Origin: Pseudoxanthomonas suwonensis
Lineage (GTDB): Bacteria > Pseudomonadota > Gammaproteobacteria > Xanthomonadales > Xanthomonadaceae
Assembly: GCF_010093235.1 (NCBI RefSeq)
Contig: NZ_PDWP01000007.1
Span: forward strand, 1 to 64,000
Direction: 5' to 3'
DNA: 64,000 nucleotides
The position numbers were made by a program, and so were the translations under genes. The notes under the pieces are model-generated. The model made no database searches. It saw nothing but the letters and a program-made list of their open reading frames with translations, and was not told the DNA's origin. Positions within the stretch are counted from its first letter, which is position 1. Each line of letters begins with the position of its first letter. Positions 45,787 to 53,199 of the stretch are shown piece by piece.

Positions 45787-47334
45787 TCAGCCGCGGAAGC
45801 CGACGGCAGCCAGGGCCGCGTACGGCAGCTGGAACTGCTTGCCGGATTCGGTAACCAGGGTCGCCTGGGCGCTGCCTTCCAGTGCCACCGTCACGTCAAC
45901 CCGCTCGACGCGCTCGTTCTGCGCAAAGCCCGACAGGCGCTCCTCCAGCACCCTGTCGTTGAGCGAGGCCACGGTGATCGAATAGGTCGTCGACGCCTGC
46001 AGGATCGTCGGCCCGGACGGCAGGGTGATCGAAACCGACGCACTGCCAGCCGCCGCGGAGCCTTCGATGGCTCCGCTGGTCGCCTCGACCACGGTTCCAT
46101 ACGCCGGGACCGCGCGCAGGGTCACCTGGTTGCCAAGCGGGATGTTGCTGCTCTCGAACACGACATCCATCGGCCCTTCGCTGGCCGAGGCAGGCAGCAC
46201 AACGTCCGCGACGCCGGTGGTGTTCGCCGGAACCGCACGGCCCGCTACCGAGGCGATGCGCAGGGTCGGCGGGTTCGACAGGAACACCGGTCCGGGCGTA
46301 TCACCGATGTAGGCCGGGTAGGAGTTGCCGCTGAAGGTGATCGCCTCGCCTTCGATGCGGATACGGCCTTCGGAGCCTCCGAAATCGGCCGTATTTCCAG
46401 CAATACCGCAGCGTTGACGTCGCGAATTGTTGTAGTTGATGCATCCGCCTTCTGCATACAGGTTTCCGTTCCCCTCCACCTTGGTTCCGATCAGACGGAT
46501 TGCGCCGCCGGCACCGCCGGAACCTTGGCCACCGACATTCGTGCCGGCGATGCCACCACCGTCACCACCACGGGCATTGATGCTTCCGGTGATGCGCAAG
46601 GTGCCGGATGCGGCCACAAGAATGGCGCCGCCGCCGCCGCCGCCGCCCGAGCCAGGATAGTTGGCGCCGCCACGCCCGCCCCCACCGCCCGAGCCACCCA
46701 GAAGCGGCTGCAGGAGTTCGTTGCCGTAAGCCTTCGAGAATGGCCCGTAGTTGTTCGCGCAATAGTTCCGGGTCGAAGGCTTGTAGACATTGAAAGCGTG
46801 CGCGCCACCAGTACCGACGTACTTCCAGTAACCCGTCGTGGTGTTGCAGTTGTCATTGCCCTCGATTCCTCCAGCTCCGCCGCCGGGACCAAGCCCCGCG
46901 CCGCCACGGATGATGGCTGCACGCAACTGCTGGTCATCGCGACCACCGCGACCGCCATCGAAGCCACCAGGACCACCCTCCCCGGGAATACCGTCGTCGC
47001 CGAGATTGCCGTCCCCATAGGTGCCAGTGGGCTTGGCGTCCTGTCCGGATACGTCGATGGCACCAGCAATGGTCACGTCCCCGCTGGCGAGCAGGTACAC
47101 CGGGGTATTGGCCGTGTTCCTGCGGAACTTCACGGTCACGCCTGCGGGGATATTGACCGAGGTGTAATTGAGGATCCCGGATTCGGGAAGCTGGATCTCG
47201 GTATTCACGGTCGGATTGAGCGCACCGTCGGCGCCCGTGCTCCCGCTATCGAAAGCCAAGACCGACGGAATGCCGAACCCCATGCCCAAGGCGGCGACAA
47301 GCGTTGCGCGGGTGAGCGATGCCACGTATTTCAT
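45787..47334 (-). CDS. Exported glycine-rich protein, paralogue 2
   Basis: A 515-residue protein with a signal peptide (ending SVLA, about residue 27), a beta-helix-like N-terminal part (NIPAGVTVKF, then YLLASGDVTIAGAIDVSG), a long Gly-rich middle with repeats such as GGSGGGGGRGG and GGGGGGAILVAASGTLRI, and a C-terminal beta domain (about 380-515). It ends LPYAALAAVGFRG. The protein is about 70 percent identical by eye to its 515-residue neighbour encoded upstream, with the same length and ending. AAGGAAC precedes the ATG. Probably a surface or matrix protein; there is no enzyme motif. Confidence 0.82.
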   Translation of the reverse strand: MKYVASLTRATLVAALGMGFGIPSVLAFDSGSTGADGALNPTVNTEIQLPESGILNYTSVNIPAGVTVKFRRNTANTPVYLLASGDVTIAGAIDVSGQDAKPTGTYGDGNLGDDGIPGEGGPGGFDGGRGGRDDQQLRAAIIRGGAGLGPGGGAGGIEGNDNCNTTTGYWKYVGTGGAHAFNVYKPSTRNYCANNYGPFSKAYGNELLQPLLGGSGGGGGRGGANYPGSGGGGGGGAILVAASGTLRITGSINARGGDGGGIAGTNVGGQGSGGAGGAIRLIGTKVEGNGNLYAEGGCINYNNSRRQRCGIAGNTADFGGSEGRIRIEGEAITFSGNSYPAYIGDTPGPVFLSNPPTLRIASVAGRAVPANTTGVADVVLPASASEGPMDVVFESSNIPLGNQVTLRAVPAYGTVVEATSGAIEGSAAAGSASVSITLPSGPTILQASTTYSITVASLNDRVLEERLSGFAQNERVERVDVTVALEGSAQATLVTESGKQFQLPYAALAAVGFRG

Positions 47335-47402
47335 GACCTGTTCCTTTCGCTTGTATGCGTTTCCGGAATGCTTCGTAAGGGATCTGCGACGTTAGCGGGC
47401 GA

Positions 47403-48950
47403 TCATCCGCGGAAGCCGAGGGCGGCCAGGGCCGCATAGGGCAATTCGATGCTTCGTCCAGAAACGGTGTGCAGGGTCGCCAGTGGCTCCCCACCGATGG
47501 ATACCCTTACGTCGACCTTCTCGACACGCTCGTTGTTGGCGAGCCGGGACATGCGCTCAACCAGCGCCTCATCCCCGAGCGTCGCCAGCACAACCGTATA
47601 GGTCGTCGTCGCCTGCAACGTGCTCGCGCCGGCCGGCAGTGTGACGGAAACCTGGGTCGTACCGGCCGATGTCGAACCCGCAATAGCTGGGCTGATCACC
47701 TCGACCGGCTTCCCGTGGCGCGGTACCACCCGGAGGGTCACCACGTTGCCCGGAGGCACGTTGGTGGTCTCGAATCCGATGACGTTCGGCCCCTCCGCAG
47801 CGGCAGCCGGGAGCGCTACGTCGTTGACTCCGGTTGGCTTCTGCGAGACAGGTTGGCCAGCGACCGAAGCAATGCGAAGCGCCGGCGCCCCGGAGATGAA
47901 GACGGAACCAGGCGTGTCACGAACGAACGCCGGCTGCGAGGTGCCATTGAACGCGATGGCGTCCGCCTCGATCCGGATCCGGCCAGGAGAGCCGCCGTAC
48001 TCATTGGACCCGCCGTTGTGTCCGCAGGACTGGCGGCGATTGTTGTTGGCGTTAATGCATCCGCCGTTGGCATACAGGCGGCCGTTACCCTCCACGCGTG
48101 TAGCCATCAGACGGATTGCTCCACCGGAGCCGCCAGCCCCCTGGCCACCTGCACCGGCTCCTGCGAGTCCGCCACCATCACCACCATTCGCGTCGATGGT
48201 TCCGGTTACCGAAAGCGTTCCCGAAGCAGCAATCAGGATCGCGCCGCCACCGCCACCGCCACCCGATCCGGCGTAGTTGGAACCGCCACGTCCGCCTCCG
48301 CCCCCGGATCCACCAATAAGCGGCTGGAGCAGGTCGGAACCGTACGCAAGTCCCTTAGGACCGTAGCTCGCGCCACAGTAGTACGTCGTATAGCGCTTGT
48401 AGGCGGTGGCGCTGTACCCGCCCCCTACGCCGATGTATGGGTAGTAGGAACCATCCAGAGTGCAGTTGTTTCCACCCTCGATTCCACCAGGCCCGCCACC
48501 GGGCCCGAGGCCTGCACCGCCGCGCACCAGCGCGACGCGCTGCTGGGCATCCGCCCTGCCACCCCGACCACCGGAATAGCCACCCGGCCCGCCTTCGCCA
48601 GGGTTGCCGTCGTCGCCCAGCACGCCGTCGCCGTAGGTACCCGTGGCCGCGGCATCCCCGCCCCGGATGTCGATGGTCCCGGCGATGGTCACGTTGCCGC
48701 TGGCCAGCAGGTACACCGGGGTGTTCGTCGAGTTCTTGAGGAAACGGACGGTCACGCCCGACGGGATGTTGACCGTCGTGTAGTTCAGCACGCCGGATTC
48801 GGGCAGCTGGATGTCGATGTTGCTGGCTGGATGCAGTTCGCCGTCGGTGCCGGTACTGCCGCGGTCAAAGGCCAGCGCGGCCGGCGCGACCAGGAACGCA
48901 GCCATCGCGGCCGCGATCGGCAGGCGTGAGAGGAACGGCAGCTGCGACAT
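47403..48950 (-). CDS. Exported glycine-rich protein, paralogue 1
   Basis: A 515-residue tandem paralogue of the product of 45787-47334. Signal peptide MSQLPFLSRLPIAAAMAAFL ends near residue 27 (AALA). Then come NIPSGVTVRF, YLLASGNVTIAGTIDIRG, Gly-rich stretches, and the C-terminal domain ending LPYAALAALGFRG. The ATG at 48950 has AAGGAG 7 nt upstream. Another ATG at 49031 overlaps the preceding stop codon (ATGA) and would add 27 residues before the signal peptide. Four or more conserved cysteines (CTLDG, YYCGAS, GGCINAN, QSCGHN) suggest disulfides. Confidence 0.82.
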   Translation of the reverse strand: MSQLPFLSRLPIAAAMAAFLVAPAALAFDRGSTGTDGELHPASNIDIQLPESGVLNYTTVNIPSGVTVRFLKNSTNTPVYLLASGNVTIAGTIDIRGGDAAATGTYGDGVLGDDGNPGEGGPGGYSGGRGGRADAQQRVALVRGGAGLGPGGGPGGIEGGNNCTLDGSYYPYIGVGGGYSATAYKRYTTYYCGASYGPKGLAYGSDLLQPLIGGSGGGGGRGGSNYAGSGGGGGGGAILIAASGTLSVTGTIDANGGDGGGLAGAGAGGQGAGGSGGAIRLMATRVEGNGRLYANGGCINANNNRRQSCGHNGGSNEYGGSPGRIRIEADAIAFNGTSQPAFVRDTPGSVFISGAPALRIASVAGQPVSQKPTGVNDVALPAAAAEGPNVIGFETTNVPPGNVVTLRVVPRHGKPVEVISPAIAGSTSAGTTQVSVTLPAGASTLQATTTYTVVLATLGDEALVERMSRLANNERVEKVDVRVSIGGEPLATLHTVSGRSIELPYAALAALGFRG

Positions 48951-49027
48951 GACAGACTCCTTGGGCGTTGGCTTCCCGTCGCCGTCTCTGGCGACCGTTT
49001 CGATGGAATGACGGGTGGTGCGAAGGT

Positions 49028-52000
49028 TCATGGGCGGACCACCTTGACCGTGTTGGCCGGGTTCGGCGTGGCCGTGGTCGCGCCGCCAGGCACGGTGAGC
49101 TGGAGCACGCGGTCGCCCGGCGCGGCCTGCAGGTCGACATGGAAGGTCAGCTGCAGCAACTCGCCGTACGTGTCCTGCGACCACACCGGCGTGCCGACCA
49201 GCCGCACGCCATCGCCGGGCAGCAGGCGCGCGCCGTCGACGTTGCGGAGCCCGGTGCCGCGCACGCTGAGCGTGGTGACGGTTCCGGCATCGAGGATGAT
49301 CGGTGAGGTCGAATCCATCGTCGGCACCTTGCCGATGCCGAAGACCGCGTCCTTCGCGTCGACCCATGCGACCTGGCCGCCCGCCGTCGAGAGCCGCAGG
49401 CGCCGCTCAGCCAGCGTGGCATCCGCGGTCACCGAGAGCGGGATCTCGAGCTGGCTTCCGTCGGCGCTCGCGGCAAACGTGCCGAACAGCAGGCCATCAT
49501 ACGGCGTGGCCGAGATCGCAGCCACCTGGTCCAGCCCGGCGCCACGCACCACCAGCGTTCCGGACGTGCCCTGCAGGATGCCCGCGGGCGTCTTCCCGGT
49601 GGCAACGCTGCCGATCATTACCCGCACCTCGGGGCTGACCGCCGGAGCGTCGAGCTGGACCGGCGCCGGCGGATCGGATTCGATCAGCACGCCGACCACG
49701 TTGGACAGGAAGCTGCCGTCGACACTGGTGCCCAGACCGGTGTCGCCCACCGTCAATCCGACCAGCGGCGCGGCGATCGCGTGGTAAACCGGGCCGGCCT
49801 GCGTTGCCAGGTAGATGGTGTTGCCCTCGTGCGGCTCGCTCGTGGAGTCGCCCGCCGGCGTGGTGACCACCAGGCTGCGTACGCCCGGTGCGGCATTGGC
49901 GTCGACCACGATGGCGAATTCGAGCAGCGTTCCATCGGCCGACGCGGCCAGCGGATAGTTCACGGTGACGCCGTCTGCCGGGATCACGCGCACCTGCGAT
50001 GCGTTGGCCAGATGACGGCCGCGGACAGCCAGCTTCTGCGCAGGGCCCCCAAGCGTGGCCACCTGCGGCGTGACCGAATCCAGCTCGGCCAGCGGTGCCG
50101 AGATCCGGAACGCCCCATCGAGCACCTTCGCGAACGCCAGCGGACCGGTAGGCGTATCCAGCACCAGCCTGCGCAGGCCCAGCTCCGCACCGGCATCGAC
50201 CTCGACCGTGAAGACCAGGCGGGTGCCCTCGGCCTCCACCTGCGGCGCGCCGACGACCACGCCCTGCGACGGAACCAGCGACACGCTGGTCACGTCCTGC
50301 AGGCCCTGGCCCTGCACGGTAACGGTGGTGGTGGTTCCGATGATCGCCCTGGACGGCGCGATGCCGATGGCCGATGCGCCAACCACGATGCCGACATCGG
50401 ACGTCAGCACCGGCAGGCCGACCTCGTCCGCCGGCGGTTCGGCGTCACCAACCACCACGCCGACCGTCGGCGCCGCCGCCAGGGACTCCGGCCCCAGGCC
50501 GGCGACGACGTGGAAGGTGTTCGCGGGTACAGCCGCGGCCTGGCTGCTGCCCGACGCCGTGGTCACGCGCACCACGCGCTCGCCCAGCGGCGCGTCGGCC
50601 AGCACTTCGATGCTTGCACGCAGTTCGGTGCCGTCGGCACTGACCTGCGGGATGGCATCGAGCACCACGCCTTCGCCCGGCAGGACTTCGAGCGAAGCGC
50701 CCTGCAGGTTGCGGCCACGCATGACCAGCGAGGCATTGGCGCCACGTAGCAGGCGGCCCGGGCTGATGGAGTCGAGCTGCGGCTCGCCGGAGGTCAGCTG
50801 CACTACCGAAGCGGCAGCGTCGGCGAACACCAGCTGGCTTCCCGCCGCATCGCGCACGACCAGCCGGCGCGGACCGGGCTGCGCGTCGCCGTCAGCGGTA
50901 ACCGTCGCCACCAGCGTGCTGCCATCGGCCGCGACCACGCCCTGGCCCACGGTAATGCCGTCCGCCGGCACGAAGGAGAGCTGGGCACCGGCCGGGATGC
51001 CAACGCCATGGATGGTGAACGGCTGTGCCGATCCACGCTGCCAGCCACGCGGACTCGCACCGGTCAGCACGCCGCCGATGCTGACGCCGACCACGCCCTG
51101 CTGGGTGACCGTGACGTCATGGCTCGTGGTCGGTTCCACGCCGGCCACGGTGATGCCGACCGGCAGCGCGAAGCTCGTGCTTGCGCCCCGGAAATCCGGG
51201 GTGATGAACAGCGGCGCGCGGATCTCGGCCAGGGTCGGCGACTGCGCGATCAGCGTGACCGAGCCCTGCGCCAGCGGCGTGATCGCCAGGCGCGCCTCGA
51301 CCTGACCCGCGGCAATGACCAGGGTCTGCGGCGACAGGCTGGCCTTCGTCGGGTCGGACAGCGAGAAGTTCAGCGTATGGTCGCGGAAATCGGCCTTGGA
51401 CAGGCGCACCAGGATCTCGCGGGTCTGGCCGTCCGGCGGCATGGCGATCGGCGCCGGCTCGAAGGCCACCGTCGGCGGCACCGGCATCTGCACCTTGAGC
51501 GTCGCCGAGCTGGCCGACACCAGGTACTGCCCCTCGTCGAGCGGATCCGGGTTGCGGGCCTGCACCGGCAGGGTTGCCGCCGCCGTCTGGTTGGGCAGGC
51601 GCGCATGCAGCTCGGAGCTACTGACGTAGGTGGTGGGAATGGCGCTGGAATTCACCAGCACCTCGGAACGGTCGTTGAAATTGCGGCCGGTGACCGTGAG
51701 TTCGGTAACGCCGGCACCGGCGATGGCGACGTCGGGCGACACGGCGGTCACGCCCGGTGCCGCCTGGGTCACGCCGAGCGCCGCCGGGAACACCACCTCA
51801 CCGGCATCGACGAGCACGCGAAGCGCCGCGGGGCCGAGATCGGCATCCGCGGCGGCGGTAACCTGGATGTTGAAACGCGAGGATGTTCCTCCAGGGAACA
51901 CCGTCGCCGTCAGGCCTTTCCGATCGAACGTGGGTGACGTCGCGCCGGCGAGCCGGGTTCCATCCACGGTGATCGTGGCCGACTGGCCCTGCTCGAGGGT

Positions 52001-52663
52001 CGCTGGCGACGTGCGGGAAATGGACGGCGACGCGCCCACCGACACCGTGCCGGCACGGACCACGTAGGGAATGCCCCGCAGGCCCCACTTCACGCTGCGC
52101 TGGATGTCGCCCGGCGGGACTTCGATGCCGTCCAGGCCATTGTTGCGGGCACGGTTGCCGCTGCCGGTCGGCGACGCTTCAAGGTCGATGACGATCGCCG
52201 CACCGAGGTTGTTGCGCAGGTCGAGGAAGTTGAAGACCGGAGCCGCGCCCTGCACCGAGATGCCGTTGCCGTACTCGAGCACCACGTGCTCGAGCCGGCT
52301 GTCCACGGCACCCGGGAGGAAGGTCCAGCGCCCGAACGCGCCGGGCGACGCCGTACCGCCGTCGCGCAAAGATTCGGGACGCACGCGGATCGGCCGGGAG
52401 GCACTGCCCAGCGCACGCAGGCTGCCGGCCTGCACCGTCACCATGGCCGAATCGCGCATGTAGACATCGACGCCGGCATCGATCTCCAGCGCCGCGCCGT
52501 TGCGGATGACCAGCTCGCCGCTGACCACGTACGGGCTTCCCGCCTGCGTCCAGCGCGTATCGCTTTCGATCACGCCGGAAACGTCGGTGCTCGCGTGCAC
52601 CAGGGCCGGCAGCAGGGCGAGCAACGCCAGCACCGATGCCGGATGGAAGACGCGCTTACGCAT
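49028..52663 (-). CDS. 1211-residue exported IPT/TIG-repeat protein
   Basis: A signal peptide (MRKRVFHPASVLALLALLPA, cleavage near residue 24) is followed by a short beta-helix-like cap (LVIRNGAALEIDAGVDVYM, about 40-180). About eight Ig-like IPT/TIG repeats follow, recognisable by the pattern V.G..L, P.DGV, DG..L and A..G.R.L (for example LVVRGAGLDQVAAISATPYDG). IPT/TIG domains are protein or carbohydrate contact modules in large adhesins and secreted enzymes. There is no transmembrane end or known sorting signal. An in-frame ATG at 52750 would give an extended signal peptide and has GGAG upstream. The stop overlaps a possible start of the glycine-rich gene. Confidence 0.84.
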   Translation of the reverse strand: MRKRVFHPASVLALLALLPALVHASTDVSGVIESDTRWTQAGSPYVVSGELVIRNGAALEIDAGVDVYMRDSAMVTVQAGSLRALGSASRPIRVRPESLRDGGTASPGAFGRWTFLPGAVDSRLEHVVLEYGNGISVQGAAPVFNFLDLRNNLGAAIVIDLEASPTGSGNRARNNGLDGIEVPPGDIQRSVKWGLRGIPYVVRAGTVSVGASPSISRTSPATLEQGQSATITVDGTRLAGATSPTFDRKGLTATVFPGGTSSRFNIQVTAAADADLGPAALRVLVDAGEVVFPAALGVTQAAPGVTAVSPDVAIAGAGVTELTVTGRNFNDRSEVLVNSSAIPTTYVSSSELHARLPNQTAAATLPVQARNPDPLDEGQYLVSASSATLKVQMPVPPTVAFEPAPIAMPPDGQTREILVRLSKADFRDHTLNFSLSDPTKASLSPQTLVIAAGQVEARLAITPLAQGSVTLIAQSPTLAEIRAPLFITPDFRGASTSFALPVGITVAGVEPTTSHDVTVTQQGVVGVSIGGVLTGASPRGWQRGSAQPFTIHGVGIPAGAQLSFVPADGITVGQGVVAADGSTLVATVTADGDAQPGPRRLVVRDAAGSQLVFADAAASVVQLTSGEPQLDSISPGRLLRGANASLVMRGRNLQGASLEVLPGEGVVLDAIPQVSADGTELRASIEVLADAPLGERVVRVTTASGSSQAAAVPANTFHVVAGLGPESLAAAPTVGVVVGDAEPPADEVGLPVLTSDVGIVVGASAIGIAPSRAIIGTTTTVTVQGQGLQDVTSVSLVPSQGVVVGAPQVEAEGTRLVFTVEVDAGAELGLRRLVLDTPTGPLAFAKVLDGAFRISAPLAELDSVTPQVATLGGPAQKLAVRGRHLANASQVRVIPADGVTVNYPLAASADGTLLEFAIVVDANAAPGVRSLVVTTPAGDSTSEPHEGNTIYLATQAGPVYHAIAAPLVGLTVGDTGLGTSVDGSFLSNVVGVLIESDPPAPVQLDAPAVSPEVRVMIGSVATGKTPAGILQGTSGTLVVRGAGLDQVAAISATPYDGLLFGTFAASADGSQLEIPLSVTADATLAERRLRLSTAGGQVAWVDAKDAVFGIGKVPTMDSTSPIILDAGTVTTLSVRGTGLRNVDGARLLPGDGVRLVGTPVWSQDTYGELLQLTFHVDLQAAPGDRVLQLTVPGGATTATPNPANTVKVVRP

Positions 52664-53070
52664 CGAAAGGCCACCCGCACGCCATCCTGGCGCAGGACTC
52701 CCGGACAGTTTCCCGAGCATGCGGACGAGGCCGACGATGCACGTTGTCATGGTGCGACTCCATCCCTGGCTCTGGCTGGCAGGCAAAGCGTGCCGACATC
52801 AGGCGTGCCCCGGGCGGGACCCACCTTCCCCAACTGCTAAGGCAAAAGCACTGCATCGGCCGCGGATTTCCCCGCGGTCGTGATCCGGTACCTAGTGACT
52901 ACGTTCCTGCGAACGCGGAGACGAGGCGGCGCAAGCGGCCGATACCCCACCTATGCGGGCGCACAATCCCTGTACGAAAAGCATGAATTCCCCTTTCGAG
53001 ACGTAATTCCTTCCCCAAGGAACTGCCTGGCCTGCTCGCGATTGCGCGGACGCAGGCACTCAGGGCTGGC

Positions 53071-53100
53071 ATCGTAGAAGCTGCCTTGCATGGCAGTCAA
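53071..53100 (-). promoter_or_regulatory. Candidate sigma-70 promoter for the surface-protein genes
   Basis: On the minus strand TTGACT (53095-53100) and TACGAT (53071-53076) are separated by 18 bp. Transcription would start near 53064 and give a leader of about 400 nt before the TIG-repeat gene. The spacer holds the short inverted repeat TGCC/GGCA. Confidence 0.42.
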
Positions 53101-53110
53101 GATGTTGGCG

Positions 53111-53127
53111 CCCGACGTGGCGTCGGG
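53111..53127 (-). terminator. Hairpin after the M61 gene (distal)
   Basis: CCCGACG, TGG and the complement form a 7-bp perfect stem. No T run follows on the minus strand. It lies just upstream of the candidate promoter. Confidence 0.3.
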
Positions 53128-53152
53128 AAAGTGACGCGTGCAATCGTTACGT

Positions 53153-53179
53153 CCATGCGCGGCACTTCGCCGCGCATGG
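53153..53179 (-). terminator. Hairpin after the M61 gene (proximal)
   Basis: An 11-bp perfect stem (CCATGCGCGGC with its complement, loop ACTTC) begins 20 bp after the stop codon at 53200. There is no T run, so it is a possible Rho-assisted or 3'-end-stabilising structure. Confidence 0.42.
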
Positions 53180-53199
53180 CTTCCAGCTCCCGGCGCCGC

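Larger units (their letters stand above)
52664..53199. other. 536-bp gene-free stretch: leader of the TIG gene and end of the M61 gene
   Basis: This stretch contains two strong hairpins just after the M61 stop codon, a promoter-like pair on the minus strand at 53071-53100, and then about 400 nt that would be the 5' leader of the TIG-repeat gene. In the leader a CCGCGG stem with a 6-nt loop is visible at about 52859-52876. I looked for the c-di-GMP-I riboswitch core and did not find it. No open frame here looks like protein. Confidence 0.5.

Noticed and set aside
52664-53064. A c-di-GMP-I riboswitch in the leader of the TIG gene
   Set aside because: I looked for the conserved CACGCACAGGGCAAACC and GACGCAAAGCC segments on the minus strand and did not find them.
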